Source: Cyclobacterium sp. (GTDB lineage Bacteria; Bacteroidota; Bacteroidia; Cytophagales; Cyclobacteriaceae). From it: a stretch of DNA of 38,337 bases. How positions within the stretch are numbered: position 1 is the stretch's first letter; the number at the start of each line of letters is the position of its first letter. Under the pieces are notes generated by a model. The model was not told the DNA's origin. It saw nothing but the letters and a program-made list of their open reading frames with translations, and made no database searches. Positions 1 to 9,800 of this stretch are shown in pieces. The stretch is taken from positions 1-38,337 of the forward strand of contig NZ_JABURL010000014.1 of NCBI RefSeq assembly GCF_014762705.1, given 5' to 3'. The translations under genes and the position numbers were made by a program.

Positions 1-76
1 ATATCCGTCGTGTTTTGGTTGGTATTTTGTACCTTCATAGCTATATGTTTTAGACAACATAATTTAATTAAAGTAG

Positions 77-108
77 GCCGGTTTTCATAAGGAAAACCGG
101 CTTATTTT
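77..108 (+). terminator. Rho-independent terminator
   Basis: A perfect 10-bp inverted repeat (GCCGGTTTTC at 77-86, GAAAACCGGC at 92-101) with a 5-nt loop is followed directly by TTATTTT. The T-rich side lies on the + strand, so it should end transcription of a gene entering from the left edge. Confidence 0.8.
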
Positions 109-148
109 GCTTATAAAGCCACTTTTTTTCTTAAATTAATAGCATTGG

Positions 149-165
149 CCCCCTTGGTAAGGGGG
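149..165. repeat. Short C/G-run inverted repeat, copy 1
   Basis: CCCCCTT (149-155), spacer GGT, AAGGGGG (159-165), then ATTTG. The same layout, with the same ATTTG following the G run, recurs at 4672-4690. Two copies in intergenic DNA suggest a small dispersed palindromic repeat. No T-run follows it closely, so it is not a convincing terminator. Confidence 0.45.
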
Positions 166-441
166 ATTTGGATACGAAAGGACTTACAAGCTTGGAAATA
201 CCGGTGAATTTGCTCAGTCCGTTTTAATGGTTAAAATTCAGCTTTTACATCAATCTATTAAAAATTCAAAATTTCGAAAAAATCCCTCCCGACTTTGGTA
301 GACACAGGCTCAGAAACGGTAAGCCATTTGAACAGAACGTATAATTTGGAAAAAAAAGAATACCGATGAAGACAAATAGGCCTAAGTGCGCTAAATTACT
401 ACTTGAAAATACAGACAACCTTTATTAATGAACCACAAATC

Positions 442-2244
442 ATGCCGCATCCACATCGATTGACCCAATTAATTTATTCGAAATTTGGCGCCAGCCAAGG
501 GTTTCAAATATATAGCCTCCTTATCCTATTGCTATTCAGCGTTTCTTGTGATAACAATCAAGTGCTATTGCCGCCCGGTGATGCGGATAATGGTGGCTTG
601 ATCCTTCCGGGTGGATTTGAAGCACTGGTGGTCATCGACAGCGCCGGCCCAACCCGTCACATCGCAGTCAACGACAACGGGGACATTTATGCCAAGCTCC
701 GCTTTTCCAGAGATAAGCAGGGGGGCACCATTGGACTTAGGGATCTCGATGGGGATGGAAAAGCAGACTCCCTTGTCCGGTTTGGAGACTATGAAGATGT
801 AGGCGGATCAGCAGTGGGCGTTACCATTCACAATGGATACCTCTATACAAGCACCGTCAGGCAAGTACTCAGAAACAAACTAAGCCCGGGAGAATTGGTA
901 CCCGGCAGCAGGACTGAAGTGATACTCACCGATACGCACCCGAATGTGGCCAGAAACTGGCACACTACTAAGCCTGCTGCATTTGACGGGAAAGGGAACA
1001 TGTATATCCCATTCGGATCACCCTCTGATGCGGGTCAGGACATTGACCTGTATGGTCCTACCGGCATCCCGGGCGGAAAGGGCCTGGATCCCAGTCCGGA
1101 GCGGGAGATGAATGCCGGCATCTGGAAGTTTGACGCCAACAAAGAGGGTCAGGTTCAAACTGACGGAACCAAATTCGCCACAGGTCTTCGGAGCATCGTC
1201 GGCATGACCTGGAGCCCGCTGGACAACCAGCTCTATGCAGTGGTCAACGGGATAGACAATTTTCACACCCTTTACCCTACGCTATACTCCTCCTGGCAGG
1301 CAGCTGTCCTGCCCTCGGAAACATTGGTGAAAGTGACGGAAGGTGCAGATTTCGGCTGGCCTTATGCGTATTATGACCAGTTGCAGGGAAAAAACGTTTT
1401 GGCCCCGGCTTACGGTGGTGATGGAAATGTCGTTGGCAGAGCAGCGGAATTTGACAACCCGGTAATTGGGTTTCCCGGCCATTGGGCACCCATGGAATTG
1501 CTTTTTTACCAGGGAGACCAATTTCCGGAAAGGTACAAGCAAGGCGTATTCGTTGCCTTTCATGGATCCACGGATCGATCTCCCTACCCGCAGGCCGGAT
1601 ACATCGTCTGCTTTGTTCCCCTGGTCGATGGGAAAGCTGGTGACTGGGAAGTTTTTGCGGATGGATTTGCCGGGGTAGATACAGTAGAAAATACCGGAGA
1701 TGCCCGCTACCGGCCCATGGGCCTGGCGGAAGGTTCGGATGGCTCATTGTACCTATCCGAATCGAACAAGGGGAAAATCTGGAGGGTCATGTACAAAGGA
1801 GACAAAAAGGAATTTGGCGAAAAGCAATTGGAGGAAATGAAGCGGCTAACCGCCCACAAAACCTATATCAAGACACCGGTAGCGGGTGTAGATAATCTGG
1901 ATAAAGGTTCGCTGCTGGAAGGAGGTATACTTTACAATACCTACTGCGCCACCTGCCACCAGCGCAATGGAGAGGGAGACAATAACCGGTTTCCGCCATT
2001 GGCCGGATCGGACCGGGTGCTTGGGGAGGCAGAGCCACTGGTAGCGGCTATTCTAAATGGCATACAGGGCGAAATAACAGTTCGGGGTAAAACATTCAAC
2101 GGGTACATGCCGCCACATGCCAATATCCTGGATGATCATGCAGTAGCTTCCATAAGCTCCTACATCCGAAACCGATGGGGAAACAAAGCCGGTTCCATCA
2201 GCCCGAGTGAAGTCAGCAGAATCAGGGCAAAGGTGGTAAAGTAA
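442..2244 (+). CDS. Sorbosone-dehydrogenase-like PQQ propeller lipoprotein with C-terminal cytochrome c
   Basis: Probable periplasmic quinoprotein that oxidises a sugar, aldose or alcohol and passes electrons to its own heme. I chose the ATG at 442 (600 aa); an in-frame TTG at 403 would add 13 residues. The N-terminus has a basic region, a hydrophobic stretch and a lipobox-like FSVSC (Cys36), so it is probably a lipoprotein, although Ser at -3 is not ideal. The propeller spans about residues 50-455. It contains a calcium-type loop DLDGDGKAD, the family signature DFGWPYAYYD, and a last blade with RPMGLAEGSDGSLYLSESNKG. The cytochrome c domain follows: CATCH at 502-506 and a likely axial Met at 556 in GYMPP. 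The next gene starts 66 nt downstream and is also a quinoprotein-cytochrome, so the two are probably co-transcribed. The substrate cannot be told from sequence. Confidence 0.88.
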   Translation: MPHPHRLTQLIYSKFGASQGFQIYSLLILLLFSVSCDNNQVLLPPGDADNGGLILPGGFEALVVIDSAGPTRHIAVNDNGDIYAKLRFSRDKQGGTIGLRDLDGDGKADSLVRFGDYEDVGGSAVGVTIHNGYLYTSTVRQVLRNKLSPGELVPGSRTEVILTDTHPNVARNWHTTKPAAFDGKGNMYIPFGSPSDAGQDIDLYGPTGIPGGKGLDPSPEREMNAGIWKFDANKEGQVQTDGTKFATGLRSIVGMTWSPLDNQLYAVVNGIDNFHTLYPTLYSSWQAAVLPSETLVKVTEGADFGWPYAYYDQLQGKNVLAPAYGGDGNVVGRAAEFDNPVIGFPGHWAPMELLFYQGDQFPERYKQGVFVAFHGSTDRSPYPQAGYIVCFVPLVDGKAGDWEVFADGFAGVDTVENTGDARYRPMGLAEGSDGSLYLSESNKGKIWRVMYKGDKKEFGEKQLEEMKRLTAHKTYIKTPVAGVDNLDKGSLLEGGILYNTYCATCHQRNGEGDNNRFPPLAGSDRVLGEAEPLVAAILNGIQGEITVRGKTFNGYMPPHANILDDHAVASISSYIRNRWGNKAGSISPSEVSRIRAKVVK

Positions 2245-2310
2245 ACATGTCCGCATGAATCAGGCAAAATTTTGTTAATTTTCAGACTGTCCATATTTCC
2301 CGTTTAAAAA

Positions 2311-4530
2311 ATGAAAACTGCTATTGTACCAAAAGTCAGCAAGCAAAAATATCCAGCCATCTGCGGCTTAATTCTCTGTATGGTCCTCATGGTATGCAAC
2401 AGTGGCTGTAAGCAAAAACAGGATACCTATTCCAATTGGGGAGTCTATAAGGCAGACCCGGGAAGTAGCAGCTACTCGCCTATCGATCAGATCAACAAAG
2501 AAAACGTTTCTGACCTTGCGCTCGCCTGGGTTTTTGAACCCAACGACAGTCTTGAAGGTGGCAGGCCCCGAAACAGCGAGAGCAACCCGATTGTCATTGA
2601 AGATGTCTTGTACACCACTTCTGCCAGGGGACGGCTATTCGCAGTCCATGCAGGTACTGGCGAGTTAAAATGGAGTTTTGATCCCTTTTATGGTGAACGT
2701 GGCGGCGGAATCAAACGGGGAGTAACGTATTGGGAGGACGGAGCTGACAAACGTATTCTATTTACCGGGGGCGATAAACTTTTTGCCATTGATACCGGCA
2801 CCGGGGTACCCATTCCAACTTTTGGCAACGAAGGCAAGGTGGACCTGAACCAGGGCATGCGGGGCGATCCGGATAAAATCTCAGTGATTCCTACTTCTCC
2901 GGGAATAATCTTTGAAGATTTGTTTATTCTCGGTACTGAGGTTTCAGAGCTGTATGGCGCAGAACCGGGCCATGTACGGGCCTATAACGTGCGCACGGGG
3001 GAGTTGGTATGGACATTTCACACCATCCCACAGCCTGGTGAGGTAGGGCATGAAACCTGGCCCGCAGATGCTTGGAAGTATGCCGGAGGGGCCAACAACT
3101 GGGGAGGATTGAGTCTGGATGCGTCCCGGGAGATGGTCTTTTTTGCAACCGGATCCCCTACTTATGACTATTATGGCGCAGATCGCAAAGGCATGAACCT
3201 GTTTGGCAACTCGGTAGTAGCGGTGAATGCCAGAACCGGTGCTTACATCTGGCACTTTCAGACAGTGCATCACGACTTGTGGGATTACGATTTGCCTGCG
3301 CCGCCTAACCTGGTTACTGTAGAACGGGAAGGCCGAAAAATCGATGCGGTTGCCCAAACGTCCAAAGTGGGATTTCTCTATGTGTTGGACAGAGAAACAG
3401 GGGAATCATTATTTCCTATCGAAGAAAGGCCGGTACCTCCCTCAGATGTTCCGGGTGAGGAAGCCTGGCCTACCCAGCCCTTCCCACTGAAACCGGCTCC
3501 TTATGCCCGGCAATACCTGGACGAGTCGGACATTGCTGATTATTCACCTTCCTCCAGGGATTCGCTGGTAAAGTTATTCCGTTCTCTTCGCTATGAGGGG
3601 CTTTTTACCCCCCCTTCCGTAAATGGGACCTTGCAGTTTCCCGGTTCACGCGGAGGATCAAGTTGGGGTGGTGCGGCCTTTGATGCCTCGACTGGCCTGC
3701 TGTATGTCAGGTCTAATGATTCACCCGAAATCATGCGTCTGAAGAAGGTGGAACCGGAAAGTGCTATCAGAGACCAATCCGTATACCAACAGGGAGAATC
3801 GATTTACACCAGTTATTGTGTAAGTTGCCATGGCAGGGACCGAAATGGAGACGAACAGGGAAATCCATCCCTGGTAGGATTAAAAGGACGTATGAGCCGG
3901 GAAGATGTGCTTACCAAAATCAAGCAGGGAGCAGGTAAAATGCCCAGCTTCTCCAGTGTTATCAATGACAAAAGAAAGGAAGAGGCTATTCTGGCCTACC
4001 TCTTTGAGAATGAAACCAACCAAAGTTCGGGACGCGAGACATACCTGTTAAAAGAAATCAATAGTAATCAAGGCGCGTCGCTCGAAAACCAGACCATGGA
4101 TAGTCTCCCGAGATACCTGAACCTTACCGCCTATGGATATTTCAGAGATCCAAAAGGCAGACCGGGGATCAAACCGCCCTGGGGCATGCTTCATGCCATC
4201 GATTTGAATACCGGGGAATATGCCTGGAGCGTTCGTTTGGGCAATAATCCTGAACTTCAGTTTGGTGAGCAAGAGACAGGTGAAGCGGGTTCCGCCGGAC
4301 CCACCGTTACCGCTGGTGGACTGGTATTTATCGCCGGGACACGGGACAATAAATTTCGGGCCTTTGATAAGGATACCGGTGAAAAGCTTTGGGAAATCGA
4401 CTTACCGGGCTTTGCCAATGCCAATCCCAGTACCTATCAGGTGGAAGGCAAGCAGTACATCGTGCTTTCCGTTGGAGGAAATTCGGAAAATACTGCCGGG
4501 TCAGTAATGGCGTTTTCACTGCCAGATTGA
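2311..4530 (+). CDS. PQQ-dependent (glucose/alcohol-type) quinoprotein dehydrogenase with inserted cytochrome c domain
   Basis: A periplasmic lipoprotein (signal segment to about residue 32, candidate lipid Cys33 in NSGC) of the membrane glucose dehydrogenase-like beta-propeller family, 739 aa. Family marks include the opening YSPIDQINKENVSDLALAW, the HHDLWDYDLPAPP block near residue 320, SSWGGAAFDASTGLLYVRS, and a closing blade with DKDTGEKLWEIDLPG. A cytochrome c module is spliced between propeller blades, with CVSCH at 503-507 and likely axial Met544 in KMPSF. The propeller then resumes at about residue 620. Unlike the classical membrane glucose dehydrogenase there is no multi-helix N-terminal anchor; the lipid takes that role. 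Electrons probably go from PQQ to the internal heme and on to a respiratory carrier. No PQQ synthesis genes are nearby. The ATG at 2311 is the only reasonable start that keeps the signal. Confidence 0.9.
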   Translation: MKTAIVPKVSKQKYPAICGLILCMVLMVCNSGCKQKQDTYSNWGVYKADPGSSSYSPIDQINKENVSDLALAWVFEPNDSLEGGRPRNSESNPIVIEDVLYTTSARGRLFAVHAGTGELKWSFDPFYGERGGGIKRGVTYWEDGADKRILFTGGDKLFAIDTGTGVPIPTFGNEGKVDLNQGMRGDPDKISVIPTSPGIIFEDLFILGTEVSELYGAEPGHVRAYNVRTGELVWTFHTIPQPGEVGHETWPADAWKYAGGANNWGGLSLDASREMVFFATGSPTYDYYGADRKGMNLFGNSVVAVNARTGAYIWHFQTVHHDLWDYDLPAPPNLVTVEREGRKIDAVAQTSKVGFLYVLDRETGESLFPIEERPVPPSDVPGEEAWPTQPFPLKPAPYARQYLDESDIADYSPSSRDSLVKLFRSLRYEGLFTPPSVNGTLQFPGSRGGSSWGGAAFDASTGLLYVRSNDSPEIMRLKKVEPESAIRDQSVYQQGESIYTSYCVSCHGRDRNGDEQGNPSLVGLKGRMSREDVLTKIKQGAGKMPSFSSVINDKRKEEAILAYLFENETNQSSGRETYLLKEINSNQGASLENQTMDSLPRYLNLTAYGYFRDPKGRPGIKPPWGMLHAIDLNTGEYAWSVRLGNNPELQFGEQETGEAGSAGPTVTAGGLVFIAGTRDNKFRAFDKDTGEKLWEIDLPGFANANPSTYQVEGKQYIVLSVGGNSENTAGSVMAFSLPD

Positions 4531-4671
4531 TAGATGCTAAAAAGCTATACACGCCTATCCTTGTACATACAATGGTGATGAAACCAGTGGAGCCGTATAA
4601 AGGGAAGGGTTTCAACGTGAAGGTGTCAGTTTGAAGATTTGATATCTGGGCGTTTAAAAAAAATCACCCTT

Positions 4672-4690
4672 CCCCCTTTTTAAAAGGGGG
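4672..4690. repeat. Short C/G-run inverted repeat, copy 2
   Basis: CCCCCTTTT (4672-4680), one T, AAAAGGGGG (4682-4690), followed by ATTTG. It has the same architecture as the element at 149-165, with longer arms (9 bp). Confidence 0.5.
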
Positions 4691-4850
4691 ATTTGCCTGA
4701 TCTGCTTTTTCAGTGTCTATTTCAAGGAGGGAACTGCTTGACTAAATAAACCTAATTTTAACGGCAAAAATATAAATCGAACTCAGAAAAAATGTGCGTA
4801 TCAATTTTGCTTATAGAACTGTCTACAACCTGATCCTTGATTTTTTTCAA

Positions 4851-4881
4851 TTTGTTTCCCGTTAAGAAGAATTATATTTTG
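4851..4881 (+). promoter_or_regulatory. Candidate Bacteroidota-type promoter
   Basis: TTTG at 4851-4854 and TATATTTTG at 4873-4881 resemble the -33 TTTG and -7 TAnnTTTG elements known from Bacteroidota, with plausible spacing. The -7 box has one extra base between TA and TTTG, so the match is imperfect. It lies about 50 nt upstream of the DUF2911 start. Confidence 0.3.
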
Positions 4882-4933
4882 TAGTTCAGATTTACCATTT
4901 ATTTCGTAACTTCAATATCTAAAAATCCTCATT

Positions 4934-5485
4934 ATGAAAAAGAATATTTTAATTGGAGCTGGAATAATCGTATTGATATTTATTATCTGGGTGGTTTATG
5001 GCTTGTTTTTCGCCACACCGGTAAGTCCGCCGGCTACTACTTCCTACAGCCAGGACGGGTTAGAAATCACCGTGGATTATAGCCAACCTTCAAAAAAAGG
5101 CAGGCTGATATTTGGGGAGGAAAGTGATGGTGCATTGCAGCCTTATGGCCTTTACTGGAGACTGGGTGCGAATGCCGCTACCGAAATCACCTTTAACCAG
5201 GATGTGACCTTTGGTGGTGAGCCTGTAAAGGCCGGAACCTACCGCATGTATGCCATTCCAGGAAAGGATGCATTTGAAGTAATTTTAAACAGCGAAACTG
5301 GTGTTTTCTTTGGAGCGGTGGAACCAGATTCGGAATTGGATATAGTAACAGTTGATGCCCCTGTTCAACCAACTCCTTCGGAAGTGGAGACCTTTACCAT
5401 TGATATCAGTTCCTCAGAAGGCGGTGCGACAATTACCTTTAGTTGGGATCAAACCCGGTTTACCGTACCGGTTGCCCTACAATAA
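4934..5485 (+). CDS. DUF2911 domain protein, membrane-anchored
   Basis: A 183-aa protein with an N-terminal hydrophobic helix (about residues 5-27) and a small beta-rich exported domain. The domain has the DUF2911 pattern: an early YSQDGLEITVDYSQPSKKGR segment, then YGLYWRLGANAATEITF, and VKAGTYRMYAIPG. Members of this Bacteroidota-rich family are periplasmic or lipid-anchored, and their function is not established. The stop is 3 nt before the amidohydrolase ATG, which points to translational coupling and a shared function. The ATG at 4934 directly precedes the charged n-region and hydrophobic core. Confidence 0.88.
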   Translation: MKKNILIGAGIIVLIFIIWVVYGLFFATPVSPPATTSYSQDGLEITVDYSQPSKKGRLIFGEESDGALQPYGLYWRLGANAATEITFNQDVTFGGEPVKAGTYRMYAIPGKDAFEVILNSETGVFFGAVEPDSELDIVTVDAPVQPTPSEVETFTIDISSSEGGATITFSWDQTRFTVPVALQ

Positions 5486-5488
5486 TTA

Positions 5489-6622
5489 ATGGCATTCTCT
5501 AAAAAGAAATGGGTTTGGTTGCCCATTTCATTTTTATTGTTTCTGGGCCTGGCGTATTGGCTTATAGGTAAAATTCAGTATCGGCTTAACGTGATGGATG
5601 TAGAAGAATATGCACCTGTATCCACACTTAAAGTACCAGAGCACTTGCTCAACAGTGCGAAGTATCCTTTCGTAGATGTGCATAACCACCAGTTTACCAT
5701 GCCCATTCAAAATCTGGACGAATTGGTACAGGAGATGGATGATTTGAACATGGCCGTAATGGTTAATTTAAGTGGTTTTAGAGGAAAATACCTGGAGTGG
5801 TCGCTGGACAATGTCAACGAAAAGTACAGCAATCGATTTATCCTTTTCATGAATCTTGATTTCGAAAAACTGGATGACGAGGGCTGGCCAAATGAAACCC
5901 TGAGCATGATGGAGGAGGCGGTTAAGATGGGTGTAAAAGGCCTGAAAGTATATAAAAGCCTTGGTCTCACCGATTCGGACAACGAAGGGAATAGGATACA
6001 GGTAGATGATCCCCGATTGGACCCTATATGGGCCAAGTGTGGTGAATTGGGTATCCCGGTGCTGATCCATACAGGTGAACCTGCTGCTTTCTGGATGCCG
6101 AAGGACAAGTACAACGAGCGGTGGCTGGAGCTCAAGCAATACCCTTCGAGGTACAAGGATCCGGAAACAAACCCTTCTTTTGAGGAAGTAATGGCCGAAC
6201 AGCACAACATTTTCAGAAAACATCCGAATACCAAATTCATTGCCGCCCATTTGGGTTGGTTTGGCAATGACCTGGCAAGGTTGGGAAAGCTGCTGGATGA
6301 AATGCCGAATGTGTATACCGAATTAGGCGCTGTTTTAGCAGAATTAGGTAGACAACCGGTTACGGCCAGAGCCTGGTTGATAGCCTATCAGGACCGGGTC
6401 ATGATGGGAAAAGATGCCTATAACAAGGAAGAGTACTACACTTATTTCCGTGTACTGGAGACCAGTGACGAGTATTTCGATTATTACCGGAAACGGCACG
6501 CACATTGGAAAATGTATGGCCTGGCACTACCTGATTCTGTTTTGCGCAAAATCTACTATAAAAATGCGGTAGAGGTGATTCCGGGCATTGATACGTCTTT
6601 GTTTGATGGACCAGGTGACTAA
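5489..6622 (+). CDS. Amidohydrolase-2 family metal-dependent hydrolase, membrane-anchored
   Basis: A 377-aa protein with an N-terminal membrane helix (about 8-27) and then a TIM-barrel amidohydrolase-2 domain. Expected metal and catalytic residues are visible: H65-x-H67 in VDVHNH, Lys near 150-156 in KGLKVYK, H194 in VLIHTGEP, H254 in IAAHLGWF and D309 in MMGKDAY. Relatives act as decarboxylases or hydrolases on small organic acids or lactones. A lactonase-like role downstream of the quinoprotein dehydrogenases is attractive but only inferred. Export to the periplasmic face is unusual for this family, which is mostly cytoplasmic. It is coupled to the DUF2911 gene by a 3-nt gap. It converges on the large gene on the opposite strand, with about 250 nt between the two stops. 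Confidence 0.85.
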   Translation: MAFSKKKWVWLPISFLLFLGLAYWLIGKIQYRLNVMDVEEYAPVSTLKVPEHLLNSAKYPFVDVHNHQFTMPIQNLDELVQEMDDLNMAVMVNLSGFRGKYLEWSLDNVNEKYSNRFILFMNLDFEKLDDEGWPNETLSMMEEAVKMGVKGLKVYKSLGLTDSDNEGNRIQVDDPRLDPIWAKCGELGIPVLIHTGEPAAFWMPKDKYNERWLELKQYPSRYKDPETNPSFEEVMAEQHNIFRKHPNTKFIAAHLGWFGNDLARLGKLLDEMPNVYTELGAVLAELGRQPVTARAWLIAYQDRVMMGKDAYNKEEYYTYFRVLETSDEYFDYYRKRHAHWKMYGLALPDSVLRKIYYKNAVEVIPGIDTSLFDGPGD

Positions 6623-6872
6623 AAAAACCAGGCATAAAAAGTCTAATGCAATGTTAAAAAAGGCATTTTTGTGGTCTTCGGATTCAAATGGAGGTTTTCT
6701 ACCGCGATACCTGTACCCTGCCGCTTGCTCATGCGTTTTATCTTCATATGGAAATTCGGGGGCATGAGGTACTGGTTTAATTTTGCGAATGATTGATGCG
6801 GACGGCCCCCCCCCTTCCCTGAGGGCCAATTTTTCGGTGATTTCACTATTTTGGCTTTTGGCCCAAGCCCAT

Positions 6873-9800
6873 TTAAGTCACTTTCATTATTCCTCTCATC
6901 GTTCTCCAATGACCTGGAAACGTACAAATAAATGGGTAATCACCTGGCGTGTCAGGCGCTGTAAAATCGAGTTGATATGCTTGATTGGAATTTACTAAAG
7001 GAGTGAAAAATAATACTTCCTTCATTTCCGGTATAAAATTCTTTTCATACCCATCATCTAAACTGGCCATATTGTCTGCGGCTACACCTACTTTTTCTAT
7101 GGCTCCCGGCTCAAGGATCAGTACATTATGTGGCATCTGATCTTTGTTATCAAACAGAATGGAAACAGTTTTCCCGGCAGGTACTTCAAAGACCTCTTTA
7201 TCAAAAAGCATTTTCCCTGGCAGCGTCCCTAAATTAATAATTAATTCTCCTTTTTCTTTGTCGGCTGTCTTCTGTAGGGCCCGGGAATCCTGCTCGGGGA
7301 ACAATATATCCAAATGATTTTTCTTGAAATCTTCTACGGCTGTCACTCCTGCCAATTCCTCCAGATCTTTTTCTGAAAGTGCCGCCACACCATATTGTTC
7401 ATAATTGGGGTCGGCCTTTATAAATCCCGGAACCTGAAGTTCGGCTCTGGAAGCCAATGGCCGTAGTAGTCTGGCGGCCTTTTGAGGCTCATTCGCCAGA
7501 AATTCTTTGTTGGTTTTGAACATTTCCATCCAAATTGGCTTCAGGTGCTTAAAGGATTCCATTAGTGCATAATCCAAATAATCATCAGTAGGTAGAGCTG
7601 AAACTTCCAGTAGGCTATTCACTGTTGCCTCATTTTCAAAATGACTCAACGCTGCAATGGATTCCAGCCTTACACGAGGGGAAGGATCCTTAGTTTTGGC
7701 AATCAATTTTTGCTGTGTATTTTCAATTTCATCCTTCCAATAATATAAGACTCTGGTTGCAGCTGCTCTTATTGGCGCTTCAGGGCTATCCAATAAGGCC
7801 TCTAATAAAGAGAGGTTAACCTGGTTAAATTGCTGATAGACCCATAAGGCTTCCAGTTTCAAATGCGCTGATTCAGGATTTTTTGGATCCAATTGATTAA
7901 TCCAGGCATCAAGTGCAGGAGCTATTACCTCCCAGTCAAATTCCCTCAGTTGGATCCTGGCCCTATACCTTTCTCTATCTTCATAGACCTTAAGCTGATC
8001 CAGAAGTTCCCTGATACCCAATTGTGTCATGTCAACAGGTTTCAAGGTTTTCTTGTCCTTGTATGTAATCCTCCAGATTCTACCCTTACTGGAATCCCTT
8101 AAAGAATCACGGAAATTTTGCTCCCCATGTTGGATAATTGGATCATACCAATCCACCACATACAAGGCACCATCCGGGCCAAATTTCAGATCAACAGGAC
8201 GAAAATTAGGGTCCTTTGATTGGAGAAGAGAAGAGGTTTCATCAGCCTGTATACCACTTCCTGAATTGCTTACTACATGTTGCCTTACCCCTTGAAATCC
8301 TATAAAAGTATTGAATAAAACATTTCCCTGGGCCTTTTCAGGAAAAGCCCTGCTGGAAATAATCTCTATCCCACAGGTCTTTGGTTTCACCTGGGAATTA
8401 AGGAAATCTTTCATCACCATATGTTTTTTGGGATAATCAATGGCTACTGTTAGTGGTGGCGCAAAATAATTCATTCCTGTAGAAACATCAGCTACCAGGT
8501 GGGTCCCGTCACGCATGAAGACATTGCCCCAGGGATTGGCATAAGGATAAGAAATATTTGCTTCCAACTTCATGGTATATGGTTCATACCTCCAGGTCGT
8601 CCCATAAGCACCTCGTTTTGGTCCATAAGGGGTTTCAATTTGGGAATGTAAAAATGTCCCCATATGGAAATAAAGCGCTCCATCTTGTCCCCAGGTAAAA
8701 GCACTTAGGCTGTGGTGCGAATCTTCTGTCCCCAAACCACTGAATAAAATATTTCTGGAGTCAGCACGACCATCTCCATCAGTATCCTTTAAGTGGACCA
8801 AATCAGGTGCCTGGGTCACATAAACGCCTCCATCACCCAGTTCAAATCCCAGGGGAAGGTAAAGACAGTCTGCAAAAATGCTATACTTGTCTGCTTTCCC
8901 ATCCAAATTAGTGTCTTCAAGTATAATAAGCTTGTCCATAGGAGGATCTCCTGGAGTGTACTGGGGATATGACGGCATACTTGACACCCACATTCTTCCT
9001 TGCGGATCAAAGGTTATTGCCACAGGGTTTGCAATGGGAAAATCTAATTCAGAAGCATAGAGTTCTATTTCGTACCCCTCCTTTAATACAAACTGTGATT
9101 TGGCTTTTTCAAGTTCTTTCAGAGTGGTCGTCTGGTCCTTTAGGCTTTTAGCTCCCTGTTTAAAACCAATGATATTTTTGGCTTTATCCAGATCCGCCAG
9201 GGAACCCTTTGCACTTCCGGACCATACCACACTGTCTAGCCGCTCAATAATCGTATCAATAAGCCTGATTTCCTCCTTCAATGCCTCACCTCCAGACCAA
9301 TCCTTGCGTCGACCATAAATATACTCTCCATTTTGGGCTTTAAACCGGTAAAAGAAATGTTGGTTCTTCTTTGCAATGGCTTCCCTAAGCAGCCTGGAAT
9401 TAGTATTGTCCTCCCAGGTTGCCACCGGAAAGTCCAGAGCACCTGCCATGTACTCACTAATCGTAAGGTATCCTGTATCATTTGGGTGAATTCCATTCGA
9501 AGTCAGCGGACCAATTGATTGCATCAAATCCAGGGAGGGCTGGTACAAATCAATAAAAGGAATGCCCAGACTTGAAGCCACCTTACGCATCTCATCGGTG
9601 TAAAGACTCAAATTTTCGTTATGTACTTTTGGGTCTGGAAGAAAGCCCCCCATATCCTCATGGGCAATGGGAGAAACTAAAATAATTTGAGGGCTATTTT
9701 CACCATTGAATTGTTGCTGTTGCAAATGGGAAAGGAAGTCATTCAAATTTTTGGTAAAACTCACTAAACTGTCCGGACCATTGAAGGATTCATTTAAACC

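Larger units (their letters stand above)
1..402. other. Intergenic region, possibly with the 3' tail of an upstream + gene
   Basis: No complete gene is visible. Short open stretches run in from the left edge and stop at 38-40 (frame 2) or 51-53 (frame 3). Either could be the last codons of a + strand gene, and the strong hairpin at 77-101 supports a gene ending here. The rest is AT-rich and holds one short C/G-run inverted repeat at 149-165. I could not find a convincing TAnnTTTG promoter for the gene that follows. Confidence 0.5.
4531..4933. other. Intergenic region with palindromic repeat and a promoter candidate
   Basis: About 400 nt with no credible gene. It holds the second copy of the C/G-run inverted repeat (4672-4690) and a promoter candidate near 4851-4881 for the DUF2911 gene. 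The repeat has no adjacent T-run, so I do not call it a terminator for the upstream dehydrogenase. Confidence 0.5.

Noticed and set aside
4672-4690. Terminator for the quinoprotein dehydrogenase
   Set aside because: The hairpin is strong, but no T-run follows it on either strand within a useful distance, and a sister copy exists at 149-165. A dispersed repeat fits better.
5707-6267. A 186-aa open frame antisense to the amidohydrolase gene
   Set aside because: It lies wholly inside a well-supported gene in which catalytic residues are visible, and its translation looks like an antisense shadow.
6643-6927. Short open frames in the convergent spacer and across the end of the copper dehydrogenase gene
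   Set aside because: They overlap the real gene or lack any signal, domain or conserved look.
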